Positions 56,144-64,000 of a stretch of DNA of 64,000 bases are shown here, piece after piece; position 1 is the stretch's first letter, and the number at the start of each line of letters is the position of its first letter. Source of the DNA: Saccharospirillaceae bacterium (lineage in GTDB: Bacteria > Pseudomonadota > Gammaproteobacteria > Pseudomonadales > Oceanobacteraceae). Under the pieces are notes generated by a model that was given only the letters and a program-made list of their open reading frames with translations, made no database searches and had not been told where the DNA came from. The stretch lies in assembly GCA_021208685.1 (NCBI GenBank), contig JAJOJJ010000014.1:1-64000 (forward strand), read 5' to 3'. Both the position numbers and the translations under genes were made by a program.

Positions 56144-56583
56144 TATTTGTCCAGACTGCTGATGTCGGCACCTTCACCCTCGCCGCCTTCCTGACCATCG
56201 GCACCGAGGGAAACAATCTCGTACTGGCCTTTATCAAGGAAGTAGAGGAATTCGTTACCCCAGGAATCCGTGGGCACACTGTTGCCTTTCAGGTAACCGC
56301 CCGCTTTGTAGTTTTTCGGTTCAGGTGAACTGCTCGGTTTTTTAACCAGCGCCTCCAGACCCTGCTCCGTGGTCGGATAGGTAAAGTTATCCAGCTTGTA
56401 GAGATCAAGGGCATTTTCAATCAGCTTGATCTGACTTTTGGTGGTTTTGACCCGGGCATCACCGGCAGAACCAATAATGTTGGTCGCAACCAGCGCCATG
56501 ATGCCGCCGATAATGGCGAGAACAACCATCACTTCCAGCAATGTAAAACCCTGTTGACGCTTCGTATTACGCATTGATTTCAT
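56143..56583 (-). CDS. gspG: Type II secretion major pseudopilin GspG
   Basis: 146 residues from the ATG with an AGGAG site seven bases upstream. The N-terminus is KRQQGFTLLEVMVVLAIIGG, with cleavage after Gly and the conserved Glu5. The calcium-binding C-terminal loop YPTTEQGLEALV and DSWGNEFLY are typical of GspG. It is the main subunit of the pseudopilus. Confidence 0.96.
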   Translation of the reverse strand: MKSMRNTKRQQGFTLLEVMVVLAIIGGIMALVATNIIGSAGDARVKTTKSQIKLIENALDLYKLDNFTYPTTEQGLEALVKKPSSSPEPKNYKAGGYLKGNSVPTDSWGNEFLYFLDKGQYEIVSLGADGQEGGEGEGADISSLDK

Positions 56584-56592
56584 TCTGCTCTC

Positions 56593-57804
56593 CTACTGAA
56601 CCATTTTTTGTAATTCAAGAATCGGCAACATAATTGCCGCGACAATTGTTGCCACAATACCGCCCATCACCAGCAGCATGACGGGCTCAAAAATCTTCAC
56701 CAGTGCGGACACGGTATTCTCCAGCGAGGTTTCCTGCTGCTGCGCGGTACGGGCCAGCATGCTGTCCAGCTCGCCGCTGTTTTCACCGCTGGCAATCATG
56801 TGCAGCATAATGGGTGGAAAATAGCCGGTTTCGGCCAGCGCCTTGTGCAGACTTCCCCCTTCGCTGACGGTGATGGTTGCCTGGGCAAGAGACTGCTGAA
56901 TCGGCATATTCGTCACCACCTGACTGGCAATGCGCATCGCATCCACCAAGGGCACCCCGCTTGTGGTCAGAATCGCCAGTGTACTGCCGAAGCGGGCGGT
57001 ATTGGCGTCTTTAACAAAGCCGCGCAACCCCGGAATCTGTAACAGAAACAAATGATAGCGACTGCGGAATGCCGGGTTTTTCAGCGCCCGGCCAAAGGCC
57101 ACCAGTCCAGCCACAATGGCGATCAGCGTATACAGTCCCCAGGCGGTAATAAAATGACTGAGGTCCAGCATGAACTGCGTCAGCCCCGGCAATTCCTGAC
57201 CGTTTTTCACAAATACATCGACAATGTCGGGCACCACATAGGTCAGTAAGCCAACCACAATGCCAATAGCCACAATGGTGAGAATGACCGGATACATGGC
57301 GGCGAGCTTGATCTTCTGATCAGCCGCCTGACGGGCTTCGGTGTAATCCGCCAGACGATTGAGTACGCCGTCCAAATGACCGGCGTGCTCCCCGGCACTG
57401 ACGGTTGAGCGATAAAGATGCGGGAACGCTTTAGGGTATTCCGCCAGCGCTTTGGCCAGAGTGTATCCTTCAAGGACCTTGGCACGAATGGCCAGAATCA
57501 TAGCTTTTATGCGCTGCTTGCCGGTTTGCTCAGACAGCGCCCGCAGCGATTCATCAATCGGCAGGCCAGCCTGAATCAGCGTCGCCAGCTGACGGGTAAT
57601 CAGGGCCAGTTCAGGCACCGAGAGGCTTGGCTGACGCTCAAACACACTGTCTTTCTTCTGTTTCTGGGCGGTCTGTTCAACCGCCAGTGGCGTCCAGCCC
57701 TTATCCCGCAGCTGCTGACGTACCTGACGCGCGCTATCGGCCTCCAATACCCCCTTCAGCTGCTTGCCGCGGCCATCAATCGCCTGATATTCAAATGCTG
57801 CCAT
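56593..57804 (-). CDS. gspF: Type II secretion inner-membrane protein GspF
   Basis: 403 residues: two T2SSF helical cytoplasmic domains (about 65-190 and 270-390) and three membrane segments (about 170-190, 220-240 and 375-395). It is the platform protein that turns with GspE to assemble pseudopilins. It ends nine bases before gspG and begins two bases after gspE. Confidence 0.95.
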   Translation of the reverse strand: MAAFEYQAIDGRGKQLKGVLEADSARQVRQQLRDKGWTPLAVEQTAQKQKKDSVFERQPSLSVPELALITRQLATLIQAGLPIDESLRALSEQTGKQRIKAMILAIRAKVLEGYTLAKALAEYPKAFPHLYRSTVSAGEHAGHLDGVLNRLADYTEARQAADQKIKLAAMYPVILTIVAIGIVVGLLTYVVPDIVDVFVKNGQELPGLTQFMLDLSHFITAWGLYTLIAIVAGLVAFGRALKNPAFRSRYHLFLLQIPGLRGFVKDANTARFGSTLAILTTSGVPLVDAMRIASQVVTNMPIQQSLAQATITVSEGGSLHKALAETGYFPPIMLHMIASGENSGELDSMLARTAQQQETSLENTVSALVKIFEPVMLLVMGGIVATIVAAIMLPILELQKMVQ

Positions 57805-57806
57805 GA

Positions 57807-59345
57807 CTAACCTTTCGCCACCCGCAGCAGTTCTTCAATGGTTGTACTGCCACCCAGTACTTTACGGATACCATCCTGACGGATGCTCGGCCCAAGAGTA
57901 CGGGCATGCTGCTCCAGCGCCTGTTCACCAGAGCGGTCATGGATAAGGGTTTTCATCGTCTCATCCACTTCGATGATTTCATAAATACCCTGACGGCCAC
58001 GGTAGCCAAGCTGGTTGCATTTCTCGCATCCTCTGGCGTGGTAAATAGTCGGTGGATTGGCAGCATCGACGCCCAGCAATTCACATTCACTGGCATCGGC
58101 GACGGCTTCAATCCTGCAATCGTTACACAGCACCCGCACCAGACGCTGAGCGATCACGCCAATCAGGCTGGAGGACAACAGGAAGGGCTCGACCCCCATA
58201 TCCTGCAGACGGGTTACGGCACCAATCGCGGTATTGGTGTGCAGCGTTGACAACACCAGGTGGCCGGTTAATGAGGCCTGAATGGCAATATCGACCGTTT
58301 CAAGGTCACGGATCTCACCAATCATCACCACATCTGGATCCTGACGCAGAATCGCGCGCAGACCTTTGGCAAAGGTCATCTCAACCTTGGTATTCACCTG
58401 AGTCTGGCCGATCCCCGGCAGACTGTACTCAATCGGATCTTCGACCGTCAGAATGTTGCGACTGGTGTCGTTCAGGTCACTGAGAGCACCGTAGAGTGTG
58501 GTGGTTTTACCGGAACCGGTCGGGCCGGTCACCAGAATAATGCCGTGCGGTTTACTGATGATATTGCGCATGGTACGCAGATCACGATCGGCCATACCCA
58601 GCTGTGACAGGCTCAGACGCCCGGCCTGCTTATCCAGAAGACGCATCACCACCCGCTCACCGAAACTGGACGGCATGGTCGATACCCGCACATCCACTTC
58701 ACGGCCACCGATGCGCAGAGCAATACGACCATCCTGAGGAACGCGCTTTTCGGCGATATCGAGCTTTGCCATTACCTTAATACGGGAAACCAGCAGAGCG
58801 GAAAGTGCACGCTTCGGCTGCACCACTTCGCGCAAGACACCATCCACCCGGAAGCGCACCACAAGGCGCTTTTCATAGGTTTCAACGTGAATGTCTGAAG
58901 CATTTTCTTTTACGGCTTCGGTCAGCAGAGCATTGATCAGGCGAATAATGGGGGCATCACCCTCCTGCTCCAGTAAGTCTTCGGTTTCCGGTACCGAATC
59001 GGCCAGACTGGCAAGATCCATTTCATCCCCCAGGCCTTCGACCATTTCCATGGTTTCAGAGGAGTCACTCTGATAAGCCAGTCCCAGACGACGGTCAAAT
59101 TCTTCTTTACTGACAGCCTCCAGACGGAACGGTGCCGCCAGAAAACGCTGCACCTCCATAATCACATCGACACTGATGCCTTCTTTGTGAATCAGCACCA
59201 GATGATCATGCCCACCTTCAACCACCACGCCAAAGCGCTTGGCAAAACCAAAAGGAAGACGCGTTGCGAGACTGGTTGCATGGTGCTGCCCCGGCATTGC
59301 TGCGGAAATGGCGGCCGCCGGATGCTCTGAATTCACTGCTGTCAT
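57807..59345 (-). CDS. gspE: Type II secretion ATPase GspE
   Basis: 512 residues. The N-terminal domain (about 1-130) binds GspL. The ATPase has Walker A GPTGSGKT (274-281), an Asp box, Walker B and the zinc motif C407/C410/C440/C443. It powers pseudopilus assembly. The usual upstream gspC and gspD are missing; instead the gene starts two bases after the ugd stop, so ugd and gspE must be co-transcribed. Confidence 0.96.
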   Translation of the reverse strand: MTAVNSEHPAAAISAAMPGQHHATSLATRLPFGFAKRFGVVVEGGHDHLVLIHKEGISVDVIMEVQRFLAAPFRLEAVSKEEFDRRLGLAYQSDSSETMEMVEGLGDEMDLASLADSVPETEDLLEQEGDAPIIRLINALLTEAVKENASDIHVETYEKRLVVRFRVDGVLREVVQPKRALSALLVSRIKVMAKLDIAEKRVPQDGRIALRIGGREVDVRVSTMPSSFGERVVMRLLDKQAGRLSLSQLGMADRDLRTMRNIISKPHGIILVTGPTGSGKTTTLYGALSDLNDTSRNILTVEDPIEYSLPGIGQTQVNTKVEMTFAKGLRAILRQDPDVVMIGEIRDLETVDIAIQASLTGHLVLSTLHTNTAIGAVTRLQDMGVEPFLLSSSLIGVIAQRLVRVLCNDCRIEAVADASECELLGVDAANPPTIYHARGCEKCNQLGYRGRQGIYEIIEVDETMKTLIHDRSGEQALEQHARTLGPSIRQDGIRKVLGGSTTIEELLRVAKG

Positions 59346-59347
59346 AA

Positions 59348-60688
59348 TTAGCCTAAGTCGCGACCGATACCGGCATAGTCAAAGCCCTGCGCTTTGAGCG
59401 CATACGGGTCGTACTGGTTCCGGCCGTCGATAATAATGGGGTGTTTCAGCAATTTCTTCATGGCATTGAAGTCCGGCTGACGGAACGGTTTCCACTCAGT
59501 AACCAGAACCATGGCATCCGCATCCGCCAGCGCATCATACTGATGATCACAGAGTACGATCTGACCGCGCTCAAACAGGTCTGCGGCAAACCAGTGACGA
59601 GCTTCTTCCATTGCCACCGGGTCATAGGCCCGCACCGTAGCGCCGGCCGCCACCAGGCGACTGATCAGACTGATTGAGCTGGCCTCGCGCATGTCATCGG
59701 TACCCGGTTTGAACGCCAAACCCCAGACGCCAATGGTGCGGCCATTCATATCCTTGCCAAAGCGCTGCTCCAGCTTTTCAAACAAGCGCTGTTTTTGCGC
59801 CTGATTGCGCTCTTCCACTGCACGAAGAATACGGGGGTCGAAGTTAAATTCGTCACCCATATGAATCAATGCCTGCACATCTTTCGGAAAACAAGAACCA
59901 CCGTAACCGCAACCCGGATAAATAAAGGAATAACCGATACGGCTGTCTGAGCCGATGCCTTTACGCACATGCTCAATATCGACGCCCATGCGCTCGGCGA
60001 GGTTAGCGATTTCGTTCATGAACGAGATTTTGGTAGCCAGCATGGCGTTGGCAGCGTACTTGGTCAGTTCTGCATCGCGGATACCCATAAACATGAGCTT
60101 GTCATGATTACGGGAAAAGCTATGGTAGAGATCGGCCATTTTTTCACGGGCACGTTCAGAATCCACACCGATAATAATGCGGTCCGGGCGCATAAAATCA
60201 TCAACCGCAGCGCCTTCTTTCAGGAATTCGGGGTTGGATACCACATCAAATCCGATCTCGGCCCCGCGGGCATCCAGCTCAGACTGAATAGCCGCCCGCA
60301 CTTTGCAGGCTGTGCCGACCGGAACGGTCGACTTATTCACAACAATGGCATACTCCTGCAGATTGCGACCGATTTCATGCGCCACATTCAGTACATGAGT
60401 AAGGTCTGCAGAACCGTTTTCACCGGACGGAGTACCCACAGCGATAAAATACAGCGTGGATTGCTGCATTGCCTGCGACAGGGACGCACTGAACTGCAGC
60501 CGCCCCGCTTTGATATTTTCCCGTACGATGGCCTCAAGGCCTGGTTCGTAAATCGGGATAATGCCATCCATGAGCTGATGAACCTTGGCTTCATCAGTGT
60601 CTACGCAGGTAACGCTGTTGCCCATTTCAGCAAAACACGCGCCGGTTACCAGACCAACGTAACCTGTCCCTACTACCGTAATATTCAA
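59348..60688 (-). CDS. ugd: UDP-glucose 6-dehydrogenase
   Basis: 446 residues. NAD motif [10 protein letters not shown] (7-16), catalytic C266 in YGGSCFPKD and the dimerisation helix match UDP-glucose/GDP-mannose dehydrogenases. It makes UDP-glucuronate for capsule, exopolysaccharide or lipid A modification. The start codon is TTG at 60688-60686 with AAGGAAA upstream; no ATG fits as well. It heads the gsp operon, with only two bases before gspE. Confidence 0.92.
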   Translation of the reverse strand: MNITVVGTGYVGLVTGACFAEMGNSVTCVDTDEAKVHQLMDGIIPIYEPGLEAIVRENIKAGRLQFSASLSQAMQQSTLYFIAVGTPSGENGSADLTHVLNVAHEIGRNLQEYAIVVNKSTVPVGTACKVRAAIQSELDARGAEIGFDVVSNPEFLKEGAAVDDFMRPDRIIIGVDSERAREKMADLYHSFSRNHDKLMFMGIRDAELTKYAANAMLATKISFMNEIANLAERMGVDIEHVRKGIGSDSRIGYSFIYPGCGYGGSCFPKDVQALIHMGDEFNFDPRILRAVEERNQAQKQRLFEKLEQRFGKDMNGRTIGVWGLAFKPGTDDMREASSISLISRLVAAGATVRAYDPVAMEEARHWFAADLFERGQIVLCDHQYDALADADAMVLVTEWKPFRQPDFNAMKKLLKHPIIIDGRNQYDPYALKAQGFDYAGIGRDLG

Positions 60689-60764
60689 GGTTATTTCCTT
60701 ATTCGTAACTTCATAAACCGACAGTACGTTACCTTATTACGAAAAAATGACAACTCAATGACAT

Positions 60765-60792
60765 AAAAAAACCCGGCCTTGGCCGGGTTTTT
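60765..60792 (-). terminator. Terminator of the etf operon
   Basis: The stem 60767-60778 with 60781-60792 (AAAAACCCGGCC / GGCCGGGTTTTT) lies just after the leftward etfA stop, with U-run on the leftward transcript. It separates etfBA from the ugd-gsp operon, whose promoter should lie in 60689-60764. Confidence 0.85.
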
Positions 60793-60806
60793 CTAAGCTA
60801 CTGATA

Positions 60807-61736
60807 TTACAGAGCATTTTCCAGTGCAGGCACGGCATCAAACAGGTCTGCAACCAGACCGTAATCCGCCACCTGGAAGATCGGAGCTTCTTCGTCTTTG
60901 TTGATAGCAACAATGACTTTGGAGTCTTTCATACCTGCCAGATGCTGGATCGCGCCGGAAATACCAACGGCGATGTACAGATCCGGAGCAACGATCTTAC
61001 CGGTCTGACCAACCTGCATATCGTTAGGTACAAAACCAGCGTCGACCGCTGCACGGGATGCACCAACAGCCGCACCGATTTTGTCGGCCACTTTGTACAG
61101 CATCTCGAAGTTGTCGCCGTTCTGCATACCACGACCACCCGATACAACGATCTTGGCACCGGTCAGCTCAGGACGATCAGACTTGGCCAGCTCTTCACCA
61201 ACAAAAGCGGACAGGCCAGCATCTTTAACAGCTGCAACAGCTTCAACCGCCGCAGAACCACCTTCAGCCGCTGCTGCGTCAAACGCAGTACCACGTACAG
61301 TCATCACTTTGATGCTGTCAGAAGATTTAACGGTCGCGATGGCGTTACCGGCATAAATAGGACGGGAGAACGTGTCTGCATCAACAACAGCCGTCACTTC
61401 AGACAGCATGTTCACATCCAGCAGAGCGGCTGCGCGTGGCAGGAAATCTTTACCGGTTGTGGTCGCTGCAGCCAGGATGTGGCTGTATTCTTTGCCCAGT
61501 TCGGCAACCAGCTCACCCATGTTTTCAGCCAGCTGATATTCATAAGCAGCATTATCGGCGACCAGAACCTTGCTGACGCCAGCCACTTTGGCCGCTGCTT
61601 CAGCAGCGGCACCACAGTTGCTGCCGGCAACCAGAACAACCACATCACCACCGATTGCGGAAGCAGCGGTTACGACGTTCAGGGTTGCGCCTTTCAGAGT
61701 AGCGTTATCGTGCTCTGCGATTACTAAAATAGCCAT
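60807..61736 (-). CDS. etfA: Electron transfer flavoprotein alpha subunit
   Basis: 309 residues. The C-terminal FAD-binding domain carries [31 protein letters not shown] and the ending [13 protein letters not shown]. It takes electrons from acyl-CoA dehydrogenases and passes them to ETF:quinone oxidoreductase. The start has a GAGAGG ribosome site, 14 bases after etfB. Confidence 0.96.
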   Translation of the reverse strand: MAILVIAEHDNATLKGATLNVVTAASAIGGDVVVLVAGSNCGAAAEAAAKVAGVSKVLVADNAAYEYQLAENMGELVAELGKEYSHILAAATTTGKDFLPRAAALLDVNMLSEVTAVVDADTFSRPIYAGNAIATVKSSDSIKVMTVRGTAFDAAAAEGGSAAVEAVAAVKDAGLSAFVGEELAKSDRPELTGAKIVVSGGRGMQNGDNFEMLYKVADKIGAAVGASRAAVDAGFVPNDMQVGQTGKIVAPDLYIAVGISGAIQHLAGMKDSKVIVAINKDEEAPIFQVADYGLVADLFDAVPALENAL

Positions 61737-61750
61737 TACACAATCCTCTC

Positions 61751-62500
61751 TTACAGCACTTTGGCTTCGTTCTTCAGTTTTTCGACCAGCTCTTCTACGC
61801 TGCCGACTTTAATGCCAGCCTGACGCTCGGCCGGTGGAGTTACTTTCACCAGAGACAGAGTGGAGGTCATAGCCACATCCAGATCTGCCGGCGTTGTTAC
61901 ATCCAGAGGCTTGCGCTTGGCTTTCATGATGTTTGGCAGAGAAGCGTAGCGAGGCTCGTTCAGACGCAGATCGGTCGTTACGATAGCAGGCAGCTTCAGA
62001 GCAACCGTACGCAGACCGCCGTCGATTTCACGGGTCACATTGACCTTGTCGCCATCCACAACAACTTCAGAAGCGAATGTACCCTGCGCCATGTTGGTCA
62101 GCGCACCCAGCATCTGACCAGTCTGGTTGTTATCGCTGTCGATGGTCTGCTTGCCCAGCAGCACCAGCTGAGGCTGCTCTTTTTCAACAACCGCTTTCAG
62201 CAGTTTGGCAACCGTCAGGGACTCGAGCTTTTCTTCAGTCTCAATCAGAATGCCACGATCAGCACCCAGAGCCAGAGCGGTACGGATTTGTTCCTGAGCC
62301 ACTTTAGGGCCGATAGAAACCACAACCACTTCAGTAGCGACGCCTTTTTCTTTCAGACGCACCGCTTCTTCCACTGCGATTTCACAGAATGGGTTCATAG
62401 CCATTTTAACGTTGGTCAGATCGACGTCTGAGTTATCTGGCTTGACGCGAACCTTTACGTTGTAATCGATTACGCGTTTAACAGCGACAAGAACCTTCAT
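61751..62500 (-). CDS. etfB: Electron transfer flavoprotein beta subunit
   Basis: 249 residues. The N-terminal [20 protein letters not shown] and the AMP-binding and recognition-loop region ([18 protein letters not shown]) are typical of the housekeeping ETF. It forms the heterodimer with EtfA that holds FAD and AMP. GAGGAATCT precedes the ATG. It is divergent from the ETF:quinone oxidoreductase gene. Confidence 0.96.
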   Translation of the reverse strand: MKVLVAVKRVIDYNVKVRVKPDNSDVDLTNVKMAMNPFCEIAVEEAVRLKEKGVATEVVVVSIGPKVAQEQIRTALALGADRGILIETEEKLESLTVAKLLKAVVEKEQPQLVLLGKQTIDSDNNQTGQMLGALTNMAQGTFASEVVVDGDKVNVTREIDGGLRTVALKLPAIVTTDLRLNEPRYASLPNIMKAKRKPLDVTTPADLDVAMTSTLSLVKVTPPAERQAGIKVGSVEELVEKLKNEAKVL

Positions 62501-62852
62501 AGATTCCTCGTATTTAACTTGGTGGATGAATAAAGGGCAAAATTACCACGCCGACAGGATGACACAGTCATATCAGGAGCCCTTTCCAGCGCGCCACATT
62601 ATTGGGATGTTTCCGGCGAGCGTCAATAGCAGCATCACGGGAGGCCGCGAAGACCCTTGGATTCAGGCTGTTTTCCTGTCAAATCAGTTGCCTAGTGCTT
62701 AACCCAACGTATAATGGCGGCCATTTTGACTCTCAGGCAGGTGCCTTTATATGGCCCGTCTGGCATGGCAAAACAATCGCCGGGCACGATATTTCAGTGC
62801 ACCAGAGTCCGTGATAGCTCAGTAGCTCCCAGCTCATTTCGAGGAGATCAAT
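62501..62852. promoter_or_regulatory. Divergent etfB / ETF-QO control region
   Basis: 352 bp without a supported gene. It holds the rightward promoter at 62688-62715 and presumably a leftward one for etfB. A 24-codon frame at 62751-62825 has no clear ribosome site and was not called. Confidence 0.5.
62688..62715 (+). promoter_or_regulatory. Sigma-70 promoter for the ETF:quinone oxidoreductase gene
   Basis: -35 TTGCCT (62688-62693) and a perfect -10 TATAAT (62710-62715) are separated by 16 bp. Transcription should begin near 62722, giving a leader of about 130 bases before the ATG at 62853. Confidence 0.65.
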
Positions 62853-64000
62853 ATGCAACGTGAAGTAATGGAATACGATGTCGTGATCGTTGGCGGCGGC
62901 CCTGCCGGCCTGTCAACCGCATGTCGTATCAAGCAATTAGCCGAAGCCGCCGGACAGGAATTGTCTGTTTGTCTGGTTGAAAAAGGCTCCGAAGTTGGCG
63001 CTCATATCCTGTCCGGTGCGGTGATTGAAGACCGCGCACTGGCGGAATTGTTCCCTGACTGGAAAGAAATGGGCGCGCCGCTCAATGTGCCGGTTAAAGG
63101 TGATGAAGTTTACTTCCTGACCAGCAGCGAGAAGTCCATCAAGACCCCGCACTGGGCAATTCCAAAGCCGATGCACAACGATGGTAACTACATCGTTTCT
63201 CTCGGCAATGTCTGCCGCTGGCTGGCCGAGCAGGCTGAGAATCTTGGCGTGGAAATTTATCCGGGCTTCACCGCCGCTGAGTACATTCTTGAAGATGGCG
63301 CGATCAAAGGCATCGTAACCGGCGACATGGGTGTTGGTCATGACGGTGAGCCAAAGGATGAATACGTACCGGGCATGGAACTGCGTGCCAAATACACCGT
63401 ATTCGCTGAAGGCTGCCGCGGCCATCTGGGCAAGCGCCTGATCGCCGAATTCAAACTGGATGAAGGCAAAGATCCGCAACATTACGGTATCGGTATCAAA
63501 GAACTGTGGGATATTGATCCGGCCAAGCATCAGGAAGGTCTGGTACTGCACGGCGCCGGCTGGCCGCTGAACGAGTCCGCCTCATCCGGTGGTTTCTTCC
63601 TGTACCACGCTGAAAACAATCAGGTGGTGGTTGGTCTGATCACCGATCTGTCGTACAGCAACCCGCACGTAAGTCCATTCGATGAATTCCAGCGCATGAA
63701 ACACCACCCGGTGGTCAAGCAGTATCTGGAAGGCGGCAAGCGCGTATCCTATGGCGCCCGCGCCATCACCAAAGGTGGTCTGAACTGTCTGCCTAAAATG
63801 ACCTTCCAGGGCGGTCTGGTGGTTGGTTGTGATGCCGGCACCCTGAACTTCGCCAAGATCAAAGGCACCCACACCGCGATGAAGAGCGGCCTGGTGGCGG
63901 CTGAAGAGCTTTTCAAGGCAATTCAGGCTGGTCGTGCCAACGATGAAGTGACTGAATTCACAGCGGCCTTTGAAGCCTCATGGGCTTATCAGGAACTGCA
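62853..64000 (+). CDS. Electron transfer flavoprotein-ubiquinone oxidoreductase (partial)
   Basis: 382 codons are visible; the C-terminus, with its 4Fe-4S ferredoxin-like cluster, is beyond the window. GAGGAG lies just before the ATG. The FAD motif VVIVGGGPAGLSTACRIKQL is at 10-29, and ETF-QO-specific stretches include VGAHILSGAVIE, FAEGCRGHLGKRL and SYGARAITKGGLNCLP. It is a monotopic membrane enzyme carrying electrons from ETF to ubiquinone. It is divergent from etfBA, completing the pathway. Confidence 0.95.
   Translation, partial: MQREVMEYDVVIVGGGPAGLSTACRIKQLAEAAGQELSVCLVEKGSEVGAHILSGAVIEDRALAELFPDWKEMGAPLNVPVKGDEVYFLTSSEKSIKTPHWAIPKPMHNDGNYIVSLGNVCRWLAEQAENLGVEIYPGFTAAEYILEDGAIKGIVTGDMGVGHDGEPKDEYVPGMELRAKYTVFAEGCRGHLGKRLIAEFKLDEGKDPQHYGIGIKELWDIDPAKHQEGLVLHGAGWPLNESASSGGFFLYHAENNQVVVGLITDLSYSNPHVSPFDEFQRMKHHPVVKQYLEGGKRVSYGARAITKGGLNCLPKMTFQGGLVVGCDAGTLNFAKIKGTHTAMKSGLVAAEELFKAIQAGRANDEVTEFTAAFEASWAYQEL

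Noticed and set aside
62751..62825. 24-codon upstream frame in the ETF-QO leader
   Set aside because: No ribosome site and no recognisable conserved feature; not enough to call a leader peptide.
62811..62830. tRNA-like GATAGCTCAGTAGCTC
   Set aside because: It resembles a D-arm only; no acceptor stem, anticodon arm or T-arm can be drawn.

Overview
The window looks like chromosome from a free-living, probably marine gammaproteobacterium. The block rne-rluC-HAD-sppA-yceD-rpmF-plsX-fabD-fabG-acpP-fabF-pabC-mltG-tmk-holB-pilZ has the Pseudomonas order, including the lack of fabH between plsX and fabD. The GntR-type prp operon with acnD/prpF, the DUF3450/TtpC TonB system and the etf genes would fit an Oceanospirillaceae-like member of the Pseudomonadales/Oceanospirillales. 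That placement is inferred from gene content and order; no searches were run. No rRNA, tRNA, CRISPR array, prophage or intact insertion sequence was recognised.

Layout. 0.3-1.6 kb: a FAD-dependent amine-oxidase-like protein (-). 1.7-8.5 kb: the 2-methylcitrate operon prpR(GntR)-prpB-prpC-acnD-prpF (+), with a perfect GntR-type palindrome upstream and hairpins between its genes. 8.6-13.8 kb: an exported HEAT-repeat protein and RNase E (-). 14.3-26.0 kb: the pseudouridine synthase / fatty acid synthesis / thymidylate kinase / PilZ block (+). 26.1-30.2 kb: a class V aminotransferase (-) divergent from a large M16-family metalloprotease (+). 30.4-35.4 kb: a tight six-gene TonB energy-transduction operon. 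35.5-40.0 kb: xthA (-), a TonB-dependent receptor (+) and thiI (-). 40.2-41.0 kb: phaB (+). 41.0-45.7 kb: a tyrosine recombinase (-), a 718-bp gene-free stretch with dif-like sites, then an OprB-type porin and a chemoreceptor (+). 45.8-50.2 kb: DUF945 (-) and rapA (+). 50.3-60.7 kb: gor, then the type II secretion genes gspE-to-M transcribed behind ugd (all -). 60.8-64.0 kb: etfBA (-) divergent from the ETF:quinone oxidoreductase gene (+), which runs off the end.

How the genes work together. PrpB/PrpC/AcnD/PrpF convert propionyl-CoA to pyruvate and succinate, as needed when odd-chain or branched substrates are degraded. EtfA/EtfB/ETF-QO carry electrons from acyl-CoA dehydrogenases to quinone, and PhaB links acetoacetyl-CoA to hydroxybutyrate metabolism, so a lipid- or alkane-using lifestyle is plausible (inference). 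TonB/ExbB/ExbD/TtpC, the TonB-dependent receptor, the porin and the type II secretion system form the envelope transport side.

The most interesting unexplained structure is beside the tyrosine recombinase. A 15-bp sequence occurs twice in direct orientation 479 bp apart. The distal copy sits in a 28-bp site with an 11-6-11 arm-spacer-arm layout like Xer/dif sites but a different sequence, and the proximal copy lies just upstream of the recombinase start. This could be an integron-like or Xer-like cassette platform; it is a hypothesis.
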